Source: Peromyscus leucopus (Eukaryota > Chordata > Mammalia > Rodentia > Cricetidae). Taken from it: a DNA stretch of 64,000 bases. This document shows, one piece after another, positions 23,201 to 33,847 of this stretch (within the stretch, counting starts at the first letter, position 1; each line of letters opens with the position of its first letter). Where the stretch lies: the NCBI RefSeq assembly GCF_004664715.2, contig NC_051074.1, positions 21,926,058 through 21,990,057 of the forward strand. The letters are read 5' to 3'. The position numbers and the translations under genes were made by a program. The notes below the pieces were generated by a model that did no database searches, was not told the DNA's origin, and saw only the letters and a program-made list of their open reading frames with translations.

Positions 23201-23291
23201 CATTAGAATAATACCTTCTAATATTTCTCTCAGAAACATTTGCTAGTTTATGATTTGTTTCTGAGGTTGGAGAGATGTAAATCTGAGTATT

Positions 23292-23540
23292 CTATTGTTG
23301 CAACAAGTCTCGACACCACAGGTTCATAGCTATGTTAGCCACATATGGTTTTAATTTTCCTCTGTATCCTTCTGGACCTATACATTCAAGCCATCTTGCA
23401 CTCTGTTTCACTTGAGATAATGTTCCAATTCCTATCAGTTGAACATTTCCTCCTGATGAGGCCAAGTTGGATGCCAAAATTCTGGTGCAATTATGGTAAC
23501 ATCAGTACCTGTGTCTACCAGACCAGACAACAAATCACCG
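23292..23540 (-). pseudogene. ERV aspartic protease, copy B
   Basis: The minus strand encodes SGLVDTGTDVTII near 23495-23530, the retropepsin active-site motif (DTG), followed by a region with GIGTLSQVKQS and GYRGKLKPYVA (23292-23477). Only part of the domain is one open frame. In copy C the element is cut just upstream of this motif by the rearrangement at about 52078. Confidence 0.82.
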
Positions 23541-23839
23541 TTTATTCTTATTGTTAATTTTGGTCTTTGTTCATTTATAAAAGTTTGTCAAAGAAGTTTC
23601 TTTAAGTTTTCTCCTGAATTTTCTGTTCTCTCTGTTTCATCATTCCAAGCAACCTGGTTTATTCCAATGGGCATTTGGTTATTTAATTGCTCTGAGTAGG
23701 GGTTTCCTCTATGACTGAAGGAAAGGTCTGAGCTAGATTCACTGTGGGGGCCTGCCTGAGGCCCCTCTGGGGGTGTCCCAAAGACCGAGGCAAAGTATTA
23801 CCTTGCCTGTGAATTCGTTGGTTCAGTGTTTTCCCTTAT

Positions 23840-24618
23840 CACACCTTCTGCATACTTCAGAAGGAAGGGCCATTCTGTTGCCATTGTTCCTTGAAGAAAC
23901 ATTGTTTCTAGGAATGCCCTGTTTACAGTCCCTTTTCTAATGTCCTTGCTTTCCACATCCAAAACATCTGACATTCCTTAAACCTCTTGAAATTGCTTTT
24001 CCTATCCACATAGTATCATGGTCATGAGCCTCGACATTACCCATGTCTCTAATCCAGTATTCCAAGGGTTCAGATCTTGCCTTTAATGGCCTGATTATTC
24101 TCTTGCATGTTGCATTTGTGTTCTCAAAAGCCAAAGATTCGATTATTATCTGGCTAGCTTCTGAATTCGGGACGATTCTCTTTACTACTGAAGTCAATCT
24201 TTGTAAGAAATCTGTGAAAGATTCTTTTGGGCCCTGTATAACCTTTGTAAATGTTTTTTACAAACATTTTATTACAAAAACTGTATAACCAGTTTTTTTT
24301 CCTGGTTCCTCAACTCTGTCCCTTGCATTCAAGGCTGCCACTTGACATAGAATAATGGTTTGATATTATATAAACATTGTGTTTGTACTGCAGCATTTTG
24401 GCCTTCTCCAACAAGCTGATCCTGGAAGACTTGTGTACCTTTATCCCTACACTGTTTTGCTATGTATTTTGCTTCCTCTTTGAACTACATTTGCCACTGG
24501 AGCTGTTGTCCAGGTTCCCGAACAGCATATCCCAGCTCGTGCCAATCCTGTGGTATAATCCTATTATAAGTTGACCAGGAGTTTAACATTTGCTTTACAT
24601 ATGGGGAATGCATGTTAT
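23840..24618 (-). pseudogene. ERV gag capsid C-terminus and nucleocapsid, copy B
   Basis: The minus frame 23937-24197 ends in a CCHC knuckle, CFGCGKQGH, followed by a stop before the last Cys. A second knuckle start, CRRCDKGKH, lies at about 23840-23870 and is followed by an in-frame TGA. Upstream, capsid-like sequence extends to the L1 insertion at 24619. The knuckles would package viral RNA in a live element. Confidence 0.85.
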
Positions 24619-25967
24619 AAGATACTATTGCCAGTTCAGGCTGTCTCTCGACCATTGCCAGCAGTCTATTGTGGGGGTATCTTTGTGGATTTCTGTGGGC
24701 TTCACTAGCACTTTGCTTTTTTCTATTCTCATGTGGTCTTCATTTACCATGGTCTCCTATTCCTTGTTCTCCCTCTCTGTTCTTGATCCAGCTGGGATCT
24801 CCTGCTCCCCCAAGCTCTCTTTACCCTGACCCTCGCCCTTCCTTACCCCCACTCATGTCCAGGCTGTTCATGTAGATCTCATCCATTTCTCTGTCATGGG
24901 GCAATCCCCATGTCTTTCTTGGGGTCCTGTTTTCCAGGTAGCCTCCCTGGTGTTGTGAGTAGCAGTCCAGTCATCCTTGTTCCACATCTAGTATCCTCCT
25001 ATGAGTGAGTACATACCATGTTTGTCTTTCTGAGTCTGGGTTGCCTCACTCAGGATGATTTTTTCTAGTTCCATCCATTTGCCGGCAAACCTCATGATAT
25101 CATTGTTTTTCTCTGCTGAGTAGTATTCCATTGTGTATATGTACCACATTGTATTTATCCATTCTTCAGTTGAAGGGCATCTAGGTTGTTTCCAGGTTCT
25201 GGCTATTACAAAGAATGCTGATATGAACATAGCTGAGCAAGTGCCCTTGTGGTATGATTGAGCATTCCTTGAGTATATGCCCAAGAGTGGTATAGCTGGA
25301 TTTTGAGGGAGATTGGTTCCCAATATTCTAAGAAAGTGCCATATTGATTTCCGAACTGACCTACTCTTGTGATAGGATGGCCAAACACCCTAATTGTCAT
25401 GCTAGAAACCCCATCCAATGACTGAGGGAACTGGATGCAGAGATCCACGGCCAGGCCCCGGGTGGAGCTCCGGGAGTCCAATTGGTGTGAAAGAGGAGGG
25501 TCTATATAAGTGAGAATTATTGAAACCAAGATTGGATAAAGCCACAGGGACAGATAGCCAAATGAATGGAAACATATGAACTGTGAACCAATGGTTGAGG
25601 GGCCCCAACTGGATCAGGCCCTCTGAATAGGTGAGACAGTTGATTGGCTTCATCTGTCTGGGAGGCATTCAGGCAGTGGTACCGGGTCCTGTGCTCAGTG
25701 CATGAGTTGGCTGTTTGAAACCTGGGGCTTATGCAGGGACACTTGGCTCAGCCAGGAAGGAGGGGACTGGACCTGCTTGGACTGAGTCTACAAGGTTGAT
25801 CTCAATCTTCATGGGAGTCTTTGCCCTGGAGGAGATGGGAATGGGGGTGGGTGGGCTGGGAGTAGGGGAGTGGGGGGGGAGAACAAGGGAATCCATGGCT
25901 GATATGTAGAATTAAATTATATTGTAAAATAAAATAAAATAAAAATTTTTTAAAAGATACTCTTGCC
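24619..25967 (+). mobile_element. 5'-inverted (twin-primed) L1 insertion in ERV gag, copy B
   Basis: A truncated LINE-1. The 3' part (about 25352-25950) is sense on the plus strand and ends in an AAAAT-rich tail. The 5' part (about 24633-25355) is the same L1 in inverted orientation; its complement covers the ORF2 end (QKDKHGMYS region, 24988-25323) and the early 3' UTR. The target-site repeat is AAGATACTATTGCC (24619-24632) against AAGATACTCTTGCC (25954-25967), with one mismatch. Inversion of the 5' half with a clean duplication is the hallmark of twin priming. The same insertion is present, mirrored, at 49663-51023. Confidence 0.92.
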
Positions 25968-26914
25968 TCCTTAAACCTTTGTAAGTCTAACATTTCAACT
26001 GGAGTCCAAATATTTTGTGCATTCTCTTGACCAGGTAGCTGCTGTATGGTTACTGGATAAAAAAAAGGGGGGGGGTGATTGTGTGAAAACAGGCTTTCTT
26101 TTTGTAAACTTATATCCAATCCTGAAACAACTTTACTTTTGATTTCTTCTGTCTGATTCTGAATTTCTCTACAATTCATTTTAACAGGTTTTTCTAAAAT
26201 TTTTCTCCTGGCACTTAAATTGGCTATCTTTTTAAATAAAAAAATAAGGATAAGAAAATAATGTGCATAATTCAGTCAATATTAATCTTCTCATATAGTT
26301 GTTCCATTGTCAGACTGCCTAAAATTTCAAACAAAGCCCAATTTTCTTCCAATGTACACATAAAACTGATTTTTTTTTTAATGTGGAAAAAAAACTTCTC
26401 TTTTAAATAGTTTCCTTTAAAAATATCTGATATCTTAATTGACTTAGCAAGTTTGCATAGAACAGTAGAAATCCAAGGGAATTTCAAAACAGCTACCTAG
26501 CTTCCGAGGTGGGAATCCAGAGAAAGAAACAAAGAAAGCGTAGCCATGAGTTCTGGCTTAAAGCTTAAATCCAACCACATGTTCCCACTTGAGACTAGTC
26601 GAGCCTGGGCTCAGGCTCCCTTAAGCTCCGACCATGTGCCTTGGCATTTCCATGTAGCTGTTGCAGTTATACTTGAGTGCAGTCAAATGGTAGCTCCAGC
26701 AGGCCTGAGTTGTTTGTAGCACTGGCTTTAAGCAAGTAGCTCCACCTGTGGGTAACCGCTTGTAGCTACAGTCAGTGTGGCCTGGGGCCTAGGCTGAGCT
26801 AGGGCCAAGCTGGGGATCCTGCCAGCCAGCAGGCCACAAAGCTGTCATAACTGGCTATGTATAGCTCAGGTCTGAGCAGGGCCCTGAAAGGCCACAAGCA
26901 AGCAGCTGTACGTA
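25968..26914 (-). pseudogene. ERV leader and gag N-terminal region, copy B
   Basis: The minus strand from the primer site to the L1 holds the untranslated leader (about 26500-26914) and matrix-like gag (frames 26272-26487, with EENWALFEILGSLT, and 25968-26179). It is broken by stops and the L1. The counterpart in copy C is 48628-49662. Confidence 0.65.
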
Positions 26915-26933
26915 CCACGAATGTTGGGCGCCA
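26915..26933 (-). other. Lys-tRNA-type primer binding site, ERV copy B
   Basis: The minus strand reads TGGCGCCCAACATTCGTGG two bases inside the 5' LTR. The first 11 bases match the start of Lys-tRNA primer sites of betaretroviruses; the remainder diverges. Confidence 0.8.
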
Positions 26934-26935
26934 GA

Positions 26936-27399
26936 TGCAGATGTAACTGTCTTGTTAAATAAGAAACACAGAGCCAAATACAGAGTTAAAAGCCAAGAGG
27001 TCAGAGCAATAGCTAAGAGCTGAGATTAAAAACCTTACCCTTCACTGCCGCTGCTGTCCTACCTCTCTGCAAGTGAACTACTTCCTGTGTGTTTGTGCTT
27101 TTTATGGACTTTCTGGTCTGCATTCTCATTGGTTGTAAACCCAACCACATGAACCCATCACTGCCTGTCTGTACAGACCTCCAGGTCTTCCATGGTTGGT
27201 ATTGAGATTAGAGGCATGTGTCTCCATGCTGGTGGTATCCTTGAACACACAGAGATACACCTGTCATGTGATCAGGATTAAGGAGGTGTGTTACCACTGC
27301 CAGACTTCTGCTATGGCTTGCTATTAGCTCTGACCCCAGGCAACTTTATTTATTAACATACAAATAAAATCACATTTCAGTACAAATAAAATATCACCA
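26936..27399 (-). repeat. 5' LTR of ERV copy B
   Basis: 464 bp, minus-strand TGGTGATATT to ATCTGCA. A CATAAAAAG TATA-like motif sits mid-LTR and AATAAA-type signals near the start. It is nearly identical to 48143-48607. Confidence 0.92.
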
Positions 27400-28721
27400 T
27401 ATCTGCCCCTTGGCACTCTCATTCCATCCCCACTCAATGATAGGCAAATTCTGGTCCAGGCAAGAATTTTGAGGTTCCCTGCTCCTGCACCATGGCTTCT
27501 GTTCCTCATCTCTGCTCTAAAAACCTGTCTTCACTGTTCCAACAGTGCAAAATTACAGCTCTAAACCTCAAAGGCAATGAGAGACAGTTAATTCTGGAAC
27601 AAAATTTGATGATCAGGTCCCAGGAAACACAGAGTCTGGTTACCTCAGGTTTCATTCTCCCACATGGAAGCTGTTTCAGGGCAGTATCAGAACAAAGATA
27701 AATCAAGGTAGATCAAAAATGCATTGGTGGAAATATTTGGAGGAAAATTCCAGAAGGCAGTAGAGTGGTGGGTACCAATGACTCCTAAAGCAGAATGAAG
27801 TATAACATTTGACAAAGCTACAGTAAGGGAAGATCAGGAACTTTATTTTTCTTTGTATCTTAGAAGATTCTCTTTATTATGAAAGGTAATGGGAGTGTCT
27901 TTTGCTACTGGGAACCTGGGGTTGGCATGTAAAATAAATAAATTTAATGAGAAAAAATAAAAGAAAGTGTCTCATGTTGATTGCTTTAGGGATGTGTATC
28001 TTCCTCAGTGATTCTTTTGTTGGGCTGTACCCAGTTAAAACTGTCCCTGCCTCTTTATGCATAGAGACACAGTTTTATTGATAAGAACTTTAGAACTCAA
28101 TCCTGGCCATCTTCCTCTAACCCCTACTGCCTCAGACTCTGATTACACAGAGTGAGGACAGGGAGGATGGAAATGGGCAAGACTAAGTGAGGAGGCTGAA
28201 AGAGGACCAGGTGAAGATGGTGAATAAGAAACAGGTGAGGATGCTGAAGGAGGACCAAGTGAGGTTGGTGAATAAGGACCAGGAGAGGATGCTGAAGCAG
28301 GACCAGGTGAGGATGGTAAGGGGGACCAAGTGGGGATGGTGAATAAGGGTCATGAGAGGATGCTGAAGGAGCACCAAGTGAGGGTGCTGAATAAGGGCAG
28401 GTCAGTATGAACAGCTGGTCAGGCAAGCTCTCTCTAGAGTGGTGTCTGTTGCACAGGTAAACTCAAGACACTTTAGAGATCATATGAGAAGCATGGTTTA
28501 ATTGGTCGTCATAAATATCACAGTTGGAGTATGGGAAGGAAAGAATACACAGTTTTGTCATATGATCCATCTGAGGTTGTGGAACCTGGTGTTTCCCCAC
28601 ATGCCGAGTGGGAGAGACATGAGCATAAGACAGAAAACCCTAGAGCTAATGTTTGGGAGTCGGGCGGAAAGGGAGGAGGGAGGATGAAGGGAGAGAAAAT
28701 AAGGGGGAAGAAAGGATGGAA
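27400..28721. repeat. Inner part of palindrome arm B
   Basis: Mirrors 46940-48142. The open frames 27492-27701 (+) and 47759-48049 (-) share the first 38 residues and then differ, so they are not under coding constraint. It contains the 24-bp minisatellite 28176-28405 and a short L1-like 3' end at about 27905-27950 ('tgtaaaataaataaattt'). No gene recognised. Confidence 0.7.
28176..28405. repeat. 24-bp minisatellite, arm B
   Basis: About nine imperfect 24-base units of the type GTGAGGATGCTGAAGGAGGA plus CCAA, alternating with GGTGAATAAGGACCAG-type units. Because 24 is a multiple of three, it creates repetitive open frames on the minus strand; these are not taken as a gene. Arm C has fewer units. 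Confidence 0.88.
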
Positions 28722-29481
28722 AATAAAGAGACAGATACAGATGGGGTGGGTTAGAGTGCATTTCTTGGGTTCAACCCACTTGACTCACATCTGTTAATTA
28801 GTGTATAATTTGTAACTGATAGAAACTTTACCAAAAACAGTGGTTGTGTTGTATGAAAGTAATCATAAAGCTACATAAACAGGATAGCTAAGTTCACCAA
28901 ACTTTCCAGACTTCTATAATCCATGCAGACACTAAAGAAAGGAGCAGTTTGGTTCTCTCCAGCTCCAAGACAGGGACAGCAACTAGTCATCTACCTTAAA
29001 CAGAGAGGCAAGATTAATCAGGTGTTCACTTGAGATTGAGAACTAAGGAACTTGAGGAATTTTCCTTGGCAGTAGGAGCTGAAACCAAGAGAGGTTGCTC
29101 AAGAGACCATTCCAGTTCAAGGTTTGTGTAAATGAAAAAGAAAAATGTATGGCAAAGGGAAGATTGTAGTTCCACGTGTCATTTAAGCAGAGTGAGACCA
29201 TAGTGGTGAGGTTCCTGGGCTGTCTTGAAGTCCAGTCGAACTTGCAGTTCTCATGTGCAGGGAGTCCCACTCTGCCTGCCGCCCATGTGCCTGGGTGTCC
29301 AAGACAATGACATTCTTCACCTCCATGTGCATCATTCCAGGTAATCGCCTTTTCAGTCTTGCTAGTTCTGTTGTTCCTACGTGAGCTTGACCAAAGCAGA
29401 GCTCTATGGACCTGGGTTAAATCCGTGGTTCTCTTCTTGGAGTAAATAATGTTTCCCTTCCTTAACACCCCCAACAGCTTT

Positions 29482-29550
29482 TGGTGGAGAGTGACCTCAG
29501 GGCTGCTGCTAAGCAAGGGCTCTACCAGTGAGCTGTGTCCCCAGCCAGCA
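29482..29550 (-). mobile_element. ID (BC1-like) SINE
   Basis: The minus strand contains 'ggggacacagctcactggta' followed by GAGCCCTTGCTTAGCA, the tRNA-Ala-derived head of rodent ID elements with its box A and box B-like parts. No clear A-tail remains. Confidence 0.7.
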
Positions 29551-29654
29551 GTTTCTTAACTTCTGTAGCATCAGTGTCCAACACCTATATGCTGAGGTAG
29601 TGTTGGTGACAGATTAAATAGGACAATAAAAACCCATATTGTAGAGGTTTCTTT

Positions 29655-30190
29655 AAAACAAAACAAAAAACCTCTTTTGGAGCCCACCACTCAGATCCCA
29701 GATAAATACACAGAGACTTACTATTATTTATGAATGCCTGGCCTTAGCCTGGGTTGTTTCTTGCCAGCTTTTCTAACATCAGTTATCCCATTTCTCTTTA
29801 ACTACCTCTTGCTTCTGGGCTTTTTACTTTATTTCTTTATTCTATATATCTTTCTTTCCTTCTTATTCCATGGCTGGCCCCTGGCATCCTCTTCTTGTTT
29901 TCTCTATTGTCCCTTCTCTTGAACCTAGAGTTCTCCTCCTATTTATTATCTCTGCATGCCAGCCCCTCCTATCCTTTCCCCTGCCTTGCTAATGGCTGTT
30001 CAGCCCTTTATTAGACCAACCAGGTATTTTAGGCAGGCAAAGTAACACAGATTTACAGAGTTGAACAGATGCAACATCAAAGAACACATCATTGCATTCT
30101 TACACAAACATTCCACAGCATAAATGGAAGTAACACATCCTAAACAAATAGTCTACAATACCATATAATTTTTAATGTATGGCAACATGG
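29655..30190 (-). mobile_element. Rodent LTR-like dispersed repeat (unclassified)
   Basis: Contains 'cagataaatacacagagact' and 'ggcaggcaaagtaacacaga' and ends in ATTCCACAGCATAAAT-like sequence, all phrases common in a rodent repeat family with LTR character. Boundaries are approximate and the family is not assigned. Confidence 0.45.
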
Positions 30191-30566
30191 ACCATTTATT
30201 GGTTGCTTCGCACACCTTCTTCCTATTTTAATGCTTTTCAATTATTCATCTTCTCACCATGAAACTCTCCTAGTTTGATATGTTGGGTGCTTAGGAACTG
30301 GAAAGAACTTATAGAGTCCAGTGAATTCCCCTATCTCTGAATACAGGTATCTCCAAGATCCACCCAGACATACCCTTATCTCCCATTCTAAAGAACTGGA
30401 AAATTCTACCACTAAGCACTTAGACAGAAGGATCCCAACTTCTACTTCACCCAGCCCTAATCAGATGATTCCTTAAGAAATGTTGAGTCTCAGATGTCTT
30501 GTCTCCCCAGAGAATTTATGTTCCAGTTGGTCTTTGTGTACAGGCAAAAAAGCAGGAAACTAGTGA

Positions 30567-30645
30567 GAGATGCCCTGTGTACAGGAAGGAAGGGCATTGG
30601 TGACAGATGCCCTGTGTACAGGAAGGAAGGAAGTTAGTAAGAGAT
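30567..30645. repeat. Short tandem duplication
   Basis: 'gatgccctgtgtacaggaag' with flanking GAAGG occurs twice in a row (30567-30590 and 30605-30630), with a third partial unit after it. Confidence 0.7.
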
Positions 30646-31440
30646 GTCCTTTATTCAACTGTTCTTCTCTGACACAATCTGGGCCTCACCCCAGGTTGCA
30701 GATTAAACTCCTGGAATCTATCTATGATTGGCTAACTAATGGAAGGATCTACCAAGGACAGGAATGAAAGCCCTATGAAAAGAATCCCCATGTTAAGAGT
30801 TCTTCACAGTCTTGATAGCTAAGTCTCCTCTCCATAACAAAATTCCTAGATGAGCAACCCCAAAACAACCATTCTCCTTTTGGGAATCTGGGCTCCTTCA
30901 AGTGAGATGTTTTCCTTTGATTGACTCTAGGGTCCCTAGGACAGGTACAGTTCTAATTTTCCCTGTCTGAATTCAAAGAAAGCAAATGGATTTAGGAAGC
31001 TTCACTGACAACCATGACCAGTTATGTCCAAACATGTGAATCTGTGATCCAATGTGCATAATGTGGCCAACAATGATGTTATGTTAATTGTAGACCAGCA
31101 CCCTAGGCAGGACAGGGCCTTCCTCATCCACTCCAGCAGGGACAGCCCCAAGAGGCTCCTGGGGAAGCAGACCTCTAAAGTTCCTGTTGTCCACAGAGGG
31201 CCTAGTGGCTGGACAACTGCCCTTCATCTTGCCTCACCTCTTTTGATGTCCTTGGACTGTGTACACCGTGTGCCAGCTCCACTGTCTCACATGACAACCT
31301 TACCTACTGCAACACCCCAGAGTACTTTGCCTGCCTTTGTTAGAACTGAGAAAACACACACATTAACAATGGCGACTCCAGGCCTAAGCCCATGTGAACA
31401 GTGCCCTTTATTTAGTAGAGAAAGGGTGATCTTGCCAGAT

Positions 31441-31759
31441 GCAGATGGCTCAGCTCCTGTCCTGGTGATCTCAGCAATGAGACAGAATGTCTGAAGGAGT
31501 TGAGCATTTTTTCTGTGTTCCAAAAATAGGTGAGTTGGGGTCACTATTGCAGAGCGAGGGATATTTCTCCAAAGCCAAAAATGTCCTGGTGTCACTCAGA
31601 TGGACTGTAAAAGTATTCACATTTAGAGTCTAATGATTCTCCTGGTATTGCTGCCCATGCTGTGGTAGGTGTGTGGTATTGGCCACTTCTCAGGTGGATG
31701 AAGAAAAGAGGTCCCCTGGCTTGAGGAAGAGGCAGCAGCCAAGAGAGATCCACCTCTTC
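31441..31759. repeat. End of arm B, mirrored at 46560-46902
   Basis: Contains 'ttgctgcccatgctgtggta' and 'gaggtcccctggcttgagga', both found as reverse complement at 46590-46680. The sequence is cut by the N gap at 31760. Confidence 0.8.
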
Positions 31760-32259
31760 NNNNNNNNNNNNNNNNNNNNNNNNNNNNNNNNNNNNNNNNN
31801 NNNNNNNNNNNNNNNNNNNNNNNNNNNNNNNNNNNNNNNNNNNNNNNNNNNNNNNNNNNNNNNNNNNNNNNNNNNNNNNNNNNNNNNNNNNNNNNNNNNN
31901 NNNNNNNNNNNNNNNNNNNNNNNNNNNNNNNNNNNNNNNNNNNNNNNNNNNNNNNNNNNNNNNNNNNNNNNNNNNNNNNNNNNNNNNNNNNNNNNNNNNN
32001 NNNNNNNNNNNNNNNNNNNNNNNNNNNNNNNNNNNNNNNNNNNNNNNNNNNNNNNNNNNNNNNNNNNNNNNNNNNNNNNNNNNNNNNNNNNNNNNNNNNN
32101 NNNNNNNNNNNNNNNNNNNNNNNNNNNNNNNNNNNNNNNNNNNNNNNNNNNNNNNNNNNNNNNNNNNNNNNNNNNNNNNNNNNNNNNNNNNNNNNNNNNN
32201 NNNNNNNNNNNNNNNNNNNNNNNNNNNNNNNNNNNNNNNNNNNNNNNNNNNNNNNNNNN
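31760..32259. other. Assembly gap (500 N)
   Basis: A second gap of exactly 500 N. It separates the end of arm B from tandem unit D1. Apparent open frames across it are artefacts. Confidence 0.98.
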
Positions 32260-33679
32260 TGTCTTGTTTGTAGATGTCACTAGATACAGCAGAGCAGTCA
32301 ACATCATGAGGCACCAGTGAAGGGGACGTCCCAGGCTGAAGCCACAGTCAACTGTGCACCAAGGTCCTTCCCTGTTGGTGGCTGGGCAGTGTGAACACAA
32401 AGTCTTGCTGTGTCAGTGAGGGCCCGGGCCCTGGGAATCTCTAACTTCTGCTGCAGTTGTTGCTGTGTCTGATGCTCCTGCTGCCAAAACCTAGGTCAAG
32501 GGTTTGAAAACACAAGTTTGCAACCTCAAACCAGGACATTTCTATGTCAGAGAGGATAATGTCTAGATTTGCAATGTCAGACCAGGTGAGGAATATGGCA
32601 AGGTGCCATGAGGCTTTCTCACCTCCATTCCACATGTTATATCTGCCCCAGTCTAAACTGGCATTAGTTCTAGGAATGAGTAAATGCTTGGTGTACTGAT
32701 GGGTGGTGAAGGATCCCTGGGTGGATGTCTCATGCAGAGACCATTCAGATCCCTCTGGGTATGCCATTTCCTCTTCATTCTTTGAACTTCCGGTTGTGTG
32801 CACACTCTCACACTCATTGTCATTTTGCACAGCTGCTCACCATTCACTAACATGCTCCTAGCTGTGTTTAACTTGTAGATCGCAGCCTCATTTTCTACAG
32901 CGAAGGTTTAGTGTGAGCAAACAGGGAATCCCAGTAAAACACTGCAGTGAGTAGCTGGACTTCCTGATGCCTAGAGCCTGCACCAGACAGGCACCTGGAT
33001 CTACACCAGCTGTTTTTTCCCCCAGCAAAGACCCCGTGATCATACACTAGCTTGAAATTCAGCCATCTCGAGTTCCATCTTCAGTTCCCTTGTCTTTTCT
33101 GAATGGCCATTACCTAACCCTTTTGTGGGCCTTCATTAGCCAGGAACATGGGGACAGCCTATAATGATGTCACCTGTGCACTCTCTCTGCTGTGCTCTCC
33201 CTCTGAGCACTGTGTCCCCTGTGATTCTCTGTGTGGCAATTCATCTGTGTTCCCACATCTTCCTTCAGGAAGTCTCTGTTTAGAGTCATGGCCTCAGGAA
33301 AGGATGGGCTGGCTTATGTTCAAGTACTTGGGATTCCTGTCCTTCTCATCCTATGGTTTTCTATCCTCTCCCTCCTCCCTTACAACTCCTTTGTGCATGT
33401 GGCCTCCTTGTAGGCCATCATCTCTGTCTGCGGGACAGGAGGTCCCACTTGCTAAGTCAGACAAAATCATCTGCAGCATCACAACCATTCTTAGCAGGGA
33501 GGTAAACAGGGTCTGGCCCTCTTTCTTGTCCTTCGTGCCACTGTTCAGAGTGACATAGTTCATTCTTTTCAATGCCTAGCATTCCTCTCAAGATGGGGCT
33601 TGACCAAGGGCCACCTGAGCAGAAGTCCTGTCTTTTCAGGTCCACCTGTTATTCCTAATGTGAGAAATCTGGGCATCTG

Positions 33680-33847
33680 TGCTCTTCACATCGGGTGCTT
33701 CAAGATACTACACAAGAGAATCAGGGATTGCCTGTTAAATGTGACCTGCTTCCCTTGGGGTTTCAATCCCAAAAGCCCATCCTATGTTCAACAACAAAGC
33801 AGCTCCCCTGAAAGAGGTAGGATTCAGAGCCCAGTGAGGAACTGGGC
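33680..33847 (+). pseudogene. Smok C-terminal tail remnant in D1
   Basis: The plus strand reads IGCFKILHKRIRDCL, CFPWGFNP and a final NWARR. It aligns with the tail of Smok C (54750-54905: IGCFKRLHNGIRACL) and Smok E (58160-58312: IRCFKSLHKGIRACL). The nucleotide match extends to 'agtgaggaactgggca'. I found no kinase domain upstream in the unit, so this is an orphan tail. Confidence 0.68.

Larger units (their letters stand above)
17439..27399 (-). mobile_element. Full-length class II (betaretrovirus-like) ERV, copy B
   Basis: The complete provirus of about 10 kb on the minus strand. In element order it has a 5' LTR (26936-27399), a Lys-type primer site, leader and gag (with a 1.3-kb L1 insertion at 24633-25953), nucleocapsid, protease, RT with YMDD, RNase H, integrase, a post-integrase region without recognisable env, a purine tract and a 3' LTR (17439-17904). 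The DTG protease motif, the YMDD motif and the integrase motifs point to the betaretrovirus/class II group. All genes carry stops or frameshifts. Matching target-site repeats at the two ends could not be found. Copy A is its tandem paralog; the 5' third is repeated, inverted, at 48143-52079. Confidence 0.92.
28722..31440. other. 2.7-kb segment found only in arm B
   Basis: Absent from arm C, where the flanks of this segment are joined directly at about 46902. It holds an ID SINE, an LTR-like repeat and short frames (29043-29516 minus, 31054-31494 plus) with no recognised homology. The first of these overlaps the ID element. Confidence 0.6.

Noticed and set aside
25715..25909. Gly-rich open frame and its antisense partners at 24590-24875 and 25402-25668
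   Set aside because: They lie within the L1 3' UTR (sense or inverted part), which is non-coding.
28176..28405. Possible CRISPR array
   Set aside because: Units are contiguous and degenerate without unique spacers, and the genome is a rodent one.
28124..28426. Repetitive Pro/Ser/His-rich frames on the minus strand
   Set aside because: Explained by a 24-bp minisatellite whose length is a multiple of three; the frame changes in the paralog at 47184-47442.
29043..29516. 157-codon minus frame as a gene
   Set aside because: Starts inside the ID SINE, has no recognisable domain, and the region is missing from arm C.
29482..29550. tRNA gene
   Set aside because: Box A and box B-like parts belong to an ID SINE; no cloverleaf or proper acceptor stem can be closed.
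31054..31494. 146-codon plus frame as a gene
   Set aside because: No domain, no paralog in frame, and the last third reads into sequence that is non-coding in arm C.
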